A program made the position numbers and the translations under genes. This document shows positions 28,146 through 36,425 of a stretch of DNA of 64,000 bases, in pieces. The DNA comes from Sinorhizobium fredii NGR234 (lineage in GTDB: Bacteria > Pseudomonadota > Alphaproteobacteria > Rhizobiales > Rhizobiaceae). The notes beneath the pieces were generated by a model. That model was not told where the DNA came from. It did no database searches and saw nothing but the letters and a program-made list of their open reading frames with translations. Within the stretch, counting starts at the first letter, position 1. Each line of letters opens with the position of its first letter. The stretch spans positions 2,604,001-2,668,000 of the forward strand of contig NC_012587.1 in NCBI RefSeq assembly GCF_000018545.1, in the 5' to 3' direction.

Positions 28146-28810
28146 GACACGCCCGCCCCCAACACACGCCGGCCGCCGGCGACGAAGAATCGCCTGATCG
28201 CCATCGACAGGCCGAGATAGATCATGGTGACGACGAGATAGGTTTCGAAGGACCGGAACGTCCGTGCCTGCAGCAGGTCGGCCTCATGGGCGAGCTCGCG
28301 CACCGCGATCTGCGAAACGACTGCCGATTCCAGCATCATGATGACGACCTGGCTGGTCAGTGCCGGAAAGATTACCTTGAGCGCCTGCGGCAGGACGACC
28401 TTGATGAAAACCTGCGGCGCCCTCAAGCCGAGTGCGAGAGCCGCCTCGCTCTGTCCCTTCGGCACGGCATCGAGACCCGCGCCGACGATTTCGGTCGTGT
28501 AGGCGGCCATGTTCAGGGTCATTGCAAGGATCGCCGCGACGATCGGGTCGAGGCGGATGCCTATCGTGGGCAGGCCGAAGAAAATGAAGAAGAGCTGTAC
28601 CAGAAACGGGGTGTTGCGGATCACCTCTACATAAACCGCAACTGCCTTGCTCAGCAGGTCATAGCGGCTGCGGCGCGCGGCCGCCAAGAGAATGCTGATC
28701 AGAATGCCGAGCACCGTCGTGCAGGCAATCAGCAGCAAGGTCATGGCCGCACCGTGAGCGATCGCGCCCGCGGCGTCGTGAAGCCATCTAAAGTCGAGGC
28801 TGTAGCCCAT
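28142..28810 (-). CDS. Polar amino acid ABC transporter permease (HisQ-type)
   Basis: A 222-residue permease with the family loop YTTEIVGAGLDAVPKGQSEAALALGL. The start at 28810 (MGYSLDF) has GGAAGGG upstream; 17 further in-frame codons are ignored because they cover the intergenic hairpin. It lies 70 bp after the binding-protein stop. Confidence 0.9.
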   Translation of the reverse strand: MGYSLDFRWLHDAAGAIAHGAAMTLLLIACTTVLGILISILLAAARRSRYDLLSKAVAVYVEVIRNTPFLVQLFFIFFGLPTIGIRLDPIVAAILAMTLNMAAYTTEIVGAGLDAVPKGQSEAALALGLRAPQVFIKVVLPQALKVIFPALTSQVVIMMLESAVVSQIAVRELAHEADLLQARTFRSFETYLVVTMIYLGLSMAIRRFFVAGGRRVLGAGVS

Positions 28811-28831
28811 CGTCGCAACCCTTCCAGGACA

Positions 28832-28856
28832 GCCTGCGGAAAAGGCTTCCGCAGGC
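28832..28856 (-). other. Hairpin between amino-acid binding protein and permease genes
   Basis: A perfect 10-bp stem, GCCTGCGGAA (28832-28841) with TTCCGCAGGC (28847-28856) and a five-base loop, lies between the binding-protein stop (28881) and the permease start (28810). With no U-tract it is probably an RNA stability/attenuation element giving more binding protein than permease. Confidence 0.65.
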
Positions 28857-28880
28857 CGCACGTGCCTTAACGTGAGCCGC

Positions 28881-29675
28881 TTAGTCCTTGAGGTTGTCGG
28901 GGTTGAGCGGCGTCTTCAACCATGCCTGCGAGCTTTCGTTCAGCTTGCCGTCCGCCAGCATCTTGGCGACGGTGTCGTTGACCGATTGCTTCAGGCGTTC
29001 CTCGTTCTTGTTGAGACCGATATGCGACGGTGACGTCAGCAGCTGGAACTTCTGTTCCGGCTTCAGCGCCTCCTGGCGTGCCAGCACCTGTGCGCCGACG
29101 TCGTTGCCGACCACCATCAGCTGCGTCTGGCCGGAGATGAAAGCCTGGATCACGGCATTGTAGTTGTCGAAGCGTTGAATGCTGGCAGAGGCCGGCGCAG
29201 CTTCGGTGAGCGACGTATCCTCGAGCGTGCCGCGATTGACTGCGATCGTCTTGTCGGCGAGATCCTCCTTGCCGGCAACCTTGAGCTCGGCCGGGCCGAT
29301 GACGGCGATGTAATAGGGTGCGTAGGCTGCGGCGAAATCGATGACTTCGGCGCGCTCCTTCGAATAGCCTACGCTCATCAGGATATCGACGCGCTTGTCG
29401 TTGAGATAGGGGATGCGATTCTGGCCGGTGACGCTGACCAGATTGAGCCTCACGCCGAGCGCATCGGCGATCTGCTGCGCCACATCGACGTCATAGCCCT
29501 TGATGCTCATATCGGCACTGGCCGACGAGAAGGGCGGGAAATCGGAGAATATCCCGACATTGATCTGGCCGGCGGCCTTGATGTCGTCGACCGCGTCGGC
29601 GCGAGCCATCCCTGTCGCCGCGCCAAGCATCAATGCGGCTGTAAACATTGCTTTCAGCTTTGTCTGGATTGTCAT
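28881..29675 (-). CDS. Polar amino acid ABC transporter substrate-binding protein
   Basis: A 264-residue family 3 binding protein with a Sec signal peptide (cleavage after GMARA, about residue 26) and family motifs VGIFSDFPPFSSASADMSIKGYDVDVAQQIADALG and later NRGTLEDTSLTE. It is 84 bp after the ureohydrolase gene on the same strand. By context the ligand could be arginine, agmatine or 4-guanidinobutyrate; the sequence alone does not decide. Confidence 0.9.
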   Translation of the reverse strand: MTIQTKLKAMFTAALMLGAATGMARADAVDDIKAAGQINVGIFSDFPPFSSASADMSIKGYDVDVAQQIADALGVRLNLVSVTGQNRIPYLNDKRVDILMSVGYSKERAEVIDFAAAYAPYYIAVIGPAELKVAGKEDLADKTIAVNRGTLEDTSLTEAAPASASIQRFDNYNAVIQAFISGQTQLMVVGNDVGAQVLARQEALKPEQKFQLLTSPSHIGLNKNEERLKQSVNDTVAKMLADGKLNESSQAWLKTPLNPDNLKD

Positions 29676-29759
29676 TGTTGTTCCCCTGTTTTTGAATCTT
29701 TTTCTGTCGTCAGATTTGCCCGATGGCCGCCAACCGGCGGCCGGTCGATCTTGGAGATG

Positions 29760-30815
29760 TCATTTGCCGGTGATTGCCGGGCTGAAGACCATCAGGCTCA
29801 GGATTTCGAAGAGCACCTGAGCGCCGGCATGGGCGGTGTTGGTCGTCGCATCGTATTGCGGAGCGACCTCCACGACGTCGCCGCCGACGAGGTTGACGCC
29901 CTTGAGGCCGCGGATCAGCTCCAGCACCTCGCGGGTCGTCAGGCCGCCGACCTCGGGCGTTCCGGTGCCGGGCGCGAAGCTCGGGTCGAGGCTGTCGATG
30001 TCGAAGGAAAGGTAGGTCGGGCCGTCGCCGACGATCTTCTTCGCCTTTTCGATGATGGCGGGAATGCCGAGGCCGCTGACCTCTTCGGCATGGATCACCG
30101 TCATGCCGGACTCGTAGGAGAATTCCCACAGATATTCGGCCGAACCGCGAATGCCGATCTGGATGACCCGGGTCGGGTCGAGCACACCGTCGAGAACGGC
30201 GTTGCGGAACGGGCCGCCGTGATGGAACTTGGTGAGATCGTAGGCGCCGCCGGTGTCGCAATGGGCATCGATATGGATCATGCCGACCGGCTGCTTCTTG
30301 CCGACCGCCTTCAGGATCGGATGGGTCATCGAGTGGTCGCCGCCGACCGAGAGCGGCACGACGCCGGCGTCGACGATCTGGTTGAGACGCTTTTCGATGT
30401 CCTCATGGCTGAGTTCCAGCCGGTAGCGACTGCGGAACGGAACGTCGCCGATGTCGGCAACCCTGAGATCATGCACCGGCGCGCAGCCGAGCACGTGGTT
30501 GTAGGGGCCGATCCGCTCGATGGCGCGCAGCGCCCGCGGTCCGAAGCGCGAGCCCGGACGGTTGGTGACGCCGAGGTCCATCGGTATGCCGACGATCGCC
30601 ACCTGCAGATTGCCGAAGTCCGGATTGTCGGCGTCGACCGGCATGTAGGGCGCGGTCAGGAAGGTGGGGATGCCGGAATAGGGCGCGAGCCGCGTACCGC
30701 TTTTCGTGAAGATCTTGTCCGCCACCTTGCGGAAGGTCGGATCGAACAGTTCGCCGCCGTGGCTTTCGCCATATTTTGCCTTCAATTCGCCGAGCTTCTT
30801 CTCGTCCCAGGCCAT
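29760..30815 (-). CDS. Agmatinase/guanidinobutyrase-type ureohydrolase
   Basis: A 351-residue manganese ureohydrolase of the arginase superfamily. The metal ligands are visible in GGDHSMTHP, DAHCDTGG and DIDSLDPS. It hydrolyses a guanidino group to urea and an amine; agmatine or 4-guanidinobutyrate are likelier than arginine by similarity, and the extra N-terminal 50 residues resemble guanidino-acid hydrolases. The start at 30815 (MAWDEKKL) excludes 19 upstream codons. It heads a minus-strand run of transporters and is divergent from a LysR regulator. Confidence 0.87.
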   Translation of the reverse strand: MAWDEKKLGELKAKYGESHGGELFDPTFRKVADKIFTKSGTRLAPYSGIPTFLTAPYMPVDADNPDFGNLQVAIVGIPMDLGVTNRPGSRFGPRALRAIERIGPYNHVLGCAPVHDLRVADIGDVPFRSRYRLELSHEDIEKRLNQIVDAGVVPLSVGGDHSMTHPILKAVGKKQPVGMIHIDAHCDTGGAYDLTKFHHGGPFRNAVLDGVLDPTRVIQIGIRGSAEYLWEFSYESGMTVIHAEEVSGLGIPAIIEKAKKIVGDGPTYLSFDIDSLDPSFAPGTGTPEVGGLTTREVLELIRGLKGVNLVGGDVVEVAPQYDATTNTAHAGAQVLFEILSLMVFSPAITGK

Positions 30816-30988
30816 GCGCCGGAGCCTCCATGTCTGTCGCCGGGGAACGAAGGGTCGCGAAGCGGATCGCAACCGAAGGTATCGCCGGCAAGACCGGCCC
30901 GATCAATGTTCCCCAGGCATTTTGCCCTTGTTGAACCTATTAGGTGACAAAACTTCTGGAAAATCAATTGACATTGTTATAGCGTTTC

Positions 30989-31007
30989 GTGTGAGAAAAA
31001 CTCACAC
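30989..31007. promoter_or_regulatory. Probable LysR operator in the divergent promoter
   Basis: A perfect inverted repeat, GTGTGAG and CTCACAC separated by five A residues, lies 26 bp upstream of the LysR start and 174 bp upstream of the ureohydrolase start. LysR proteins usually bind T-N11-A palindromes in the shared promoter of a divergent target, which this matches. A TTGACA at 30968-30973 may be a -35 element. Confidence 0.65.
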
Positions 31008-31032
31008 TAGTGAAGTCCTTCCGGAGCCCCGC

Positions 31033-32076
31033 GTGTCGAGCCGCCTGCCCCCGTTGAATCCGTTGCGCGCCTTTGAGGCGACTGCCCGGCGCGGCTCTGT
31101 TTCCGCCGCAGCCCGCGAGCTCAACGTCACCCATGGGGCGATCAGCCACCAGATCCGCGCCCTCGAACTTTCCTTCAACGCGCCGCTTTTCGAGCGCGGC
31201 GGCAAGCGGCTGAGGCTGACTCCGCAAGGGGCGTTGCTGTTGCCGGCCGTCACCCATGCCTTCGCCGAGATCGCCGCTGCGACCGCCGCGATGACGCGGC
31301 CGGCGACGAGCGGCGAGCTCCGGATCACCTGCGTGCCGGCGCTGCTCTCCTTCTGGATGATCCCGCGCCTGCATCAGTTCACCGAGCAATTTCCCGATGT
31401 GCAGCTGACCCTGGTCGCCTCCAACGACGAGGTGCATCTCCACTCCCCCGACGTCGATGTCTGTCTCCTCTATGGCGATGGCAATTGGGGAGACTGCTGG
31501 GCGAGGCTGTGGAGCCGGCTGGAGCTGTTCCCCGTCGCCAGCCCGACGCTCCTCAACATGCGGCCGCTGCGTTCGATCCGGGATTTGCGCGATCATGTGA
31601 TGCTGCATGGCGACGACGGCCGCGAATGGAACACCTGGCTCGCCGCCGCCGACGCAGCGGACCTTCAGCGCGGCCGCCAGCACTTCATGAGCGACGCACG
31701 GCTCTCGACGGAGGGCGCCCTTCACAACCAGGGCGTGGCGCTCGGCGATACGATCACCGCCGGCAGCCTGATCGCCCGCGGCGAGTTGATCGCGCCTTTC
31801 GACCTGACAGTGCCGGCCAACGACGCCTTCTTCGTCGCCTGCCGCAACGAGGTGCGCGCCGCACCGATCGTCCGCGTCTTCATCGACTGGCTGTTTGCGG
31901 CACTCGAGAGCGATCCGATGCCTGAGCTCCAGACCTCCGCCCGCACGATCATCCGCTCCCGCATGCCGAGACCGGAAGGTCCCGATCAGAAATCGACGGC
32001 GAATGGCTTCCAGCCCGTTTCTTCCCCGAAGAACCGGCGCCTCGAAGGCCCGCAAAAACGCAAGATCAAGTCATAA
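31033..32076 (+). CDS. LysR family transcriptional regulator (GcvA-like)
   Basis: A 347-residue regulator with an N-terminal HTH (residues 5-65, LNPLRAFEATARRGSVSAAARELNVTHGAISHQI) and a LysR effector domain. The start is GTG at 31033 with GGAG eight bases upstream. A basic C-terminal tail of about 40 residues, ending in KRKIKS, goes past the usual family end near residue 300. It is divergent from the ureohydrolase operon and followed 43 bp later by an aminotransferase, and probably controls both. Confidence 0.88.
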   Translation: MSSRLPPLNPLRAFEATARRGSVSAAARELNVTHGAISHQIRALELSFNAPLFERGGKRLRLTPQGALLLPAVTHAFAEIAAATAAMTRPATSGELRITCVPALLSFWMIPRLHQFTEQFPDVQLTLVASNDEVHLHSPDVDVCLLYGDGNWGDCWARLWSRLELFPVASPTLLNMRPLRSIRDLRDHVMLHGDDGREWNTWLAAADAADLQRGRQHFMSDARLSTEGALHNQGVALGDTITAGSLIARGELIAPFDLTVPANDAFFVACRNEVRAAPIVRVFIDWLFAALESDPMPELQTSARTIIRSRMPRPEGPDQKSTANGFQPVSSPKNRRLEGPQKRKIKS

Positions 32077-32119
32077 TGCAGGCGCTTCCCAGCGCCTTTC
32101 TCAACAACAGGAATGCTCG

Positions 32120-33298
32120 ATGCCCCACTTCAATCCCCTCGTCGCAAAACTCTCGCCGCCGCCGGTCCCCTCGGTGCTCGCCTGGGCGAAGGCCTATGAT
32201 GGGGCAAAGGGTCCGCTGATCGATCTATCGCAAGCGGTACCCGGCTACCCGGCCCATCCGGACATGCTCCGATGGCTCGGCGAGGCGGCAGCGTCGCCTG
32301 CTTATACCGGCTACGGCGCGATCGAGGGCGAGCCCGAACTGTGCGGCGCCTATGCCGACCAGGTGGCAACGCTCTACGGCGCCCAGATTGCCGCCGAGAA
32401 CATTCACATCACCTCCGGCTGCAACCAGGCCTTCATCTGCGCCGCCATGGCGATTGCCGGCGCAGGCGATACCGTCCTGATGACGAACCCCTATTATTTC
32501 AACCAGGAGACAACGCTGGCGATGCTTGGCATCAATGTCGAACTCGCCCCATGCGATGCCGGCGCCGGCTTCCTGCCCGAGGTCGATACCATCGCCTCGG
32601 CGCTTCGGCCTGGCGTCCACGCGCTTGCCCTCGTCTCGCCGAACAATCCGACCGGCGCCGTCTATCCGGCGGACCTGCTCCAGCGCATCTATGAAATCTG
32701 CCGGGCGAACGGTACCTGGCTCATCCTCGACGAGACCTATCGCGACTTTCTGCCCGATGCCGCGGTCGCACCGCATCGCCTGCTCCAGACCAAGGGATGG
32801 CAGGACGGTTTCATCGGCCTCTACAGCTTTTCGAAGTCGTTCTGCATCCCCGGCCACCGCCTCGGCGCGATCACCGCCGGACCAGCGGTTATCCAGCAGG
32901 TGACCAAGATCATGGACAACCTGCAGATCTGCGCGCCACGCTCGGCGCAGGCGGCCGTCGCCAAGGCGATCCCGGCGCTCGCCGACTGGCGGCTCGCCAA
33001 CCGCGCCGAGATCACCAACCGCGCCGACGCGCTGAAGGAGGTCATGGGCCGCCTGCCGCAATGGAAGCTGCAGGCCATTGGCGCCTATTTCGCCTATGTC
33101 CGCCACCCCTTCCGCGACATCGACTCGCAATTCGTCGCCGAGAAGTTGGCAAAGATCGCCGGCATCGTCTGTCTGCCGGGCGACTACTTCGGTGAGGGAC
33201 AGGAAAGCTATCTGCGCTTCGCCTTCGCCAATGCCGATGTACCGACGATCCAGAAACTGGAGGAGCGGCTCTCTGGATTTGAACTGCCGGGCATTTAA
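32120..33298 (+). CDS. PLP-dependent aminotransferase, class I/II
   Basis: A 392-residue fold-type I aminotransferase with the motifs SPNNPTGAVYP, ILDETYRDF and the PLP lysine in SFSKSFCIPGHRLG. The start at 32120 follows AGGA and removes upstream frame overlap with the LysR gene. Context suggests an amino acid or polyamine-derived amine as donor, but the substrate cannot be named. Confidence 0.88.
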   Translation: MPHFNPLVAKLSPPPVPSVLAWAKAYDGAKGPLIDLSQAVPGYPAHPDMLRWLGEAAASPAYTGYGAIEGEPELCGAYADQVATLYGAQIAAENIHITSGCNQAFICAAMAIAGAGDTVLMTNPYYFNQETTLAMLGINVELAPCDAGAGFLPEVDTIASALRPGVHALALVSPNNPTGAVYPADLLQRIYEICRANGTWLILDETYRDFLPDAAVAPHRLLQTKGWQDGFIGLYSFSKSFCIPGHRLGAITAGPAVIQQVTKIMDNLQICAPRSAQAAVAKAIPALADWRLANRAEITNRADALKEVMGRLPQWKLQAIGAYFAYVRHPFRDIDSQFVAEKLAKIAGIVCLPGDYFGEGQESYLRFAFANADVPTIQKLEERLSGFELPGI

Positions 33299-33299
33299 C

Positions 33300-33344
33300 G
33301 CATGTCGCCCAAAAGTGTGCAGCGGTTTTGGGACGACGACATGC
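33300..33344. repeat. Rhizobial intergenic palindrome / convergent terminator
   Basis: Outer arms GCATGTCG (33300-33307) and CGACATGC (33337-33344) enclose CCCAAAA and TTTTGGG, making a long stem between the 3' ends of the aminotransferase and the EamA permease. It is of the kind repeated between genes in Sinorhizobium and could stop transcription from both sides. Confidence 0.6.
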
Positions 33345-33380
33345 ATAGAAACAAGACCCAAAGCGCCACGCGCTTCAGGT

Positions 33381-34271
33381 TCAACCTCGGCGGGCGATCA
33401 GGATGCCGATGAGCACGATCGCGCCGCCGGTCGCCTGCATGATACCCACTGGCTCACTCAGCAAAATCCAGGCGAGCACCGCGGCTACGACGGGCTGCAC
33501 GAGCAGCGTCAGCGAGGAAAAGGCCGGCGGCAGATAGGCGAGCGCATAGGTGATCGCCACCTGGCCACCGGCGTGGCTGACGAAGGCAAGACCAAAGAGC
33601 ATCGCCCAGCCGAAGCCGGTGCTCGGCAGCAGCGTGGCCTCGGCGAAGATCGCCATCGGCAGGACGCAAACGGCAGCCGAAGCGGTGCTCCAGATCATGA
33701 TGCGGTTGGTGCTGAAGCGGCTGCGCAATTGCCCGATCGCGAGGATATAGCCGGCATAGAACATCGCGGCGACAACTGCGATGCCGTCGCCGGCGAGGTC
33801 GCCGTCGCCAAGCGCGCCGGGGCCGCCTTTCAGCACAACGACGCCGACGATAGCCATAACGAGGCCGGCCATGAAGATGCGGCTCACCGGCGAGCGGAAC
33901 AGCGCCCAACTGGCGAGCGTCACGAAAACCGGGGCCAGATTGGCGAGCAAGGTCGCGTTCGCCACCGACGTCATGGTGAGCGAAAGATGCCAAGCCCCGA
34001 GGTCGATGGCGAGGAAGACGCCCGGCAGGACGAGCAGAGCATAATCGGACACTCGCTCCGGGCGCCGGTCGGCGCTCGCATCCTTGCCGAGCCACGACCA
34101 GGCAAAGAGCGGGATCAGCGCCAGTGCGACACGCCAGAAGGCGGTGGCCATCGGCCCCACTTCCGAGAGCCTGACGAAAATCGGCGATCCGGCGATGGCG
34201 ACGCCGCCGACGAGCAGCGCGGTCATGGCCAGGGAATTTTGGGAGGAAGCGGAACTGGCGGCGTGATTCAC
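33381..34271 (-). CDS. EamA/DMT family transporter
   Basis: A 296-residue membrane protein with ten likely transmembrane segments in two EamA halves (motifs NATLLANLAPVFV and SSLTLLVQPVVAAVLAW). Members export amino acids, metabolites or drugs; direction and substrate are unknown here. The start is GTG at 34271; an inner ATG at MTALLVGG is possible. It lies convergent to the aminotransferase. Confidence 0.85.
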   Translation of the reverse strand: MNHAASSASSQNSLAMTALLVGGVAIAGSPIFVRLSEVGPMATAFWRVALALIPLFAWSWLGKDASADRRPERVSDYALLVLPGVFLAIDLGAWHLSLTMTSVANATLLANLAPVFVTLASWALFRSPVSRIFMAGLVMAIVGVVVLKGGPGALGDGDLAGDGIAVVAAMFYAGYILAIGQLRSRFSTNRIMIWSTASAAVCVLPMAIFAEATLLPSTGFGWAMLFGLAFVSHAGGQVAITYALAYLPPAFSSLTLLVQPVVAAVLAWILLSEPVGIMQATGGAIVLIGILIARRG

Positions 34272-34419
34272 GATGATTTCCGAAGACTGGGAGGCGTCTC
34301 GAAGGCGCCCCCGCCAGCTATCAGAACCGCGAGCCGCGCGACAGCCTGATTTCGCCGAAAGGGCGATTTCTCACAGGCGGCCGCACGAAAAGTTGCAGCC
34401 GCCCCTTCCAGACCGCCGC

Positions 34420-35853
34420 TCAGGCTGCGTCCGGCAGATGCACCGTCTTCACCTCGAGGAAGTCCTCGAGACCGAAGGTGCCGCCCTCACGGCCATTGCC
34501 CGACTGCTTGTAGCCGCCAAACGGGCTTCCATAGCGATGCGGCCCGCCATTGATGTGCACCATGCCGGCACGCAGCCGGGCCGCGACCCGTTCGGCTCGC
34601 TCGGGATTGCCCGTCTGTACATAGGCGGCAAGGCCATAGCTCGTGTCGTTGGCGATCGCGATCGCCTCCTCCTCCGTGTCGAAGGGCATGATTGCAAGCA
34701 CCGGCCCGAACACCTCCTCGCGCGCAATGCGCATCGCGTTGTCGACATCGGCGAAGATCGTCGGCTTGACGAAGTATCCGGTCTCGAAGCCTTCCGGCTT
34801 GCCGGGGCCGCCGACGAGGAGGCGCGCGCCTTCGCCGACGCCCGCCTCGATCAGCGCCTGCACCCGTTCGTACTGGATATGGCTGACCAGCGGACCGATA
34901 TGCGCGCCTTCCCTGGTCGGGTCGCCGACCGTCGCCTCCCTTCCGGCCCGCCTTGCGATCGCCACCACGTCCTCATAGGCGCTGCGCTCGACCAGCATCC
35001 GTGTCGGCGCATCGCAGGACTGGCCGGAATTGTTGAAGCATTCGAGGACGCTGGCCTTCACCCGCTCCTCGAGATCGGCGTCCGCGAAGACGATGTTCGG
35101 CGACTTGCCGCCGAGCTCCAGCGTGACGCGCTTCACCGTATCGGCGGCGTCCTTGCTGACGGCGATGCCGGCCCGCGTCGACCCGGTGAAGGACATCATG
35201 TCGATGTCCTTGTGCTTCGAAAGAGCAGCACCGGCATGAAGGCCGTCGCCATTGACGAGGTTGAAGACGCCGCGCGGGAAACCCGCCTCGTCGATCATTT
35301 CCGCATAGAGCATGGCATTGAGCGGCGTGAACTCGCTCGGCTTCAACACGCAGGTACAGCCGGTCGCCAGCGCCGGCACCACCTTCAGCGCAATCTGGTT
35401 GGCCGGCCAGTTCCATGGCGTGATCAAGCCGCACACTCCGATCGGCTCGCGCATCAGCGTGTCGCCGTTCGGAAGTTTTTCGCGCAATTTCAGGCGCTTC
35501 AGAGCATCGATATAGCCCTGCAGATGGCCGACGCCGACATCGGCCTGCTGCTCGCGGCTCATGGTTTTCGGCGCGCCGAGCTCGGCGGTAATCGTGTCGG
35601 CCATCTCGTCGTAGCGGCGCTTGTAGATCGCGAGCAGCTTTTCGAGCAACGCCAGCCGTTCCTCCAGGCTGGTCCGGCCATAGGTCTCGAAGGCCCTCTT
35701 CGCGGCCGCGACGGCCCGGTCGACATCGACCGCCGTGCCGAGGGAGATGACGGCGATCGGCTTTTCGGTCGCAGGATTGAGCACGTAGAGGTCGTTCTGT
35801 GCTGCCGGTTCGACCCATTCGCCGTTGATATAGAACTTGCGCTTGTCGAGCAT
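34420..35853 (-). CDS. NAD(P)-dependent aldehyde dehydrogenase
   Basis: A 477-residue ALDH with the catalytic Cys in NNSGQSCDAPTRM, the general-base Glu in LELGGKSPN and the cofactor loop FTGSTRAG. The N-terminal sequence (RKFYINGEWV) is typical. Substrate is unknown; with polyamine-type uptake and PuuB-like oxidation nearby, an aminoaldehyde is plausible. Confidence 0.9.
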   Translation of the reverse strand: MLDKRKFYINGEWVEPAAQNDLYVLNPATEKPIAVISLGTAVDVDRAVAAAKRAFETYGRTSLEERLALLEKLLAIYKRRYDEMADTITAELGAPKTMSREQQADVGVGHLQGYIDALKRLKLREKLPNGDTLMREPIGVCGLITPWNWPANQIALKVVPALATGCTCVLKPSEFTPLNAMLYAEMIDEAGFPRGVFNLVNGDGLHAGAALSKHKDIDMMSFTGSTRAGIAVSKDAADTVKRVTLELGGKSPNIVFADADLEERVKASVLECFNNSGQSCDAPTRMLVERSAYEDVVAIARRAGREATVGDPTREGAHIGPLVSHIQYERVQALIEAGVGEGARLLVGGPGKPEGFETGYFVKPTIFADVDNAMRIAREEVFGPVLAIMPFDTEEEAIAIANDTSYGLAAYVQTGNPERAERVAARLRAGMVHINGGPHRYGSPFGGYKQSGNGREGGTFGLEDFLEVKTVHLPDAA

Positions 35854-36154
35854 GCGTTCTCTCCTCCCGTCAAAGTCTCTTTTCCCGGCAGACCGGCCAT
35901 CGGATCGTCACCCGGCGCGGTCAGCGGGCGATGAGCGCGGAGCGACTTCCAATGCCTTGGCGACGACGTTTACCGGACAGGATCCCGGAGTCGTTCGCGG
36001 CATCGATTTGCGTAGCGAGGCACGCTACGACGCAAACGATGCACCTCGCAAGGTCTACGATGTCGCGGGCTTGCCCCGAACGATGAGCGGGAAGACGACG
36101 GCCGGCTCACGCACTGCCGACGACAAGAAGTTCCGGAAAGTGCGTCGATGGAGC
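35854..36154. other. Intergenic stretch with long imperfect hairpin
   Basis: About 300 bp between the aldehyde dehydrogenase start and the small membrane protein stop, both minus strand. A long hairpin (GCATCGATTTGCGTAGCG at 36000-36017 against CGCTACGACGCAAACGATGC at 36023-36042) lies inside. Otherwise I see no gene; open frames here have no plausible start signals. Confidence 0.5.
36000..36042. repeat. Long imperfect inverted repeat
   Basis: About 18-20 bp arms with two unpaired bases and a short loop lie downstream of the 49-residue membrane protein gene. The structure could end its transcription or be a dispersed intergenic palindrome; there is no U-tract on either strand. Confidence 0.55.
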
Positions 36155-36304
36155 TCAGATGGCGCCGATGACGAGGGCCGAGATGAAGCTGAAAGCCGCT
36201 ACGATCGCGATCAAGTGGGGAATGAGGTTGACCGGCAGGCGGCTCGTCGGCTGCGCCACATGGAGTGCGTAGCGGGAGTGGATCATCGCCTTTGTCGCGT
36301 TCAT
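36155..36304 (-). CDS. 49-residue membrane protein
   Basis: A short gene of 50 codons. The ATG at 36304 follows GGAGAG by six bases, an excellent ribosome-binding site. Residues 1-28 are hydrophilic with several basic residues (SRYALHVAQPTSRLPVN) and residues 29-49 form one hydrophobic helix ending GAI at the C-terminus. This is the pattern of a single-pass small membrane protein with cytosolic N-terminus. It lies between the transglutaminase-like gene and the aldehyde dehydrogenase on the same strand. Function unknown. Confidence 0.65.
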   Translation of the reverse strand: MNATKAMIHSRYALHVAQPTSRLPVNLIPHLIAIVAAFSFISALVIGAI

Positions 36305-36425
36305 TCTTCTCTCCGCTGTTGGTGTTCACCTGTATTCCCGTTCTCCTATATTCTCGATTAAGTTTGTAGATATTATTTTCTACGGATCGCCCGGGGTGTG
36401 AAAAATCCGTTTCCCGTCTTGGCGA

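Noticed and set aside
35970..36329. 119-codon minus-strand frame overlapping the 49-residue gene
   Set aside because: Low-complexity, Arg-rich translation with no ribosome-binding site; the other frame has a strong site and a membrane helix.
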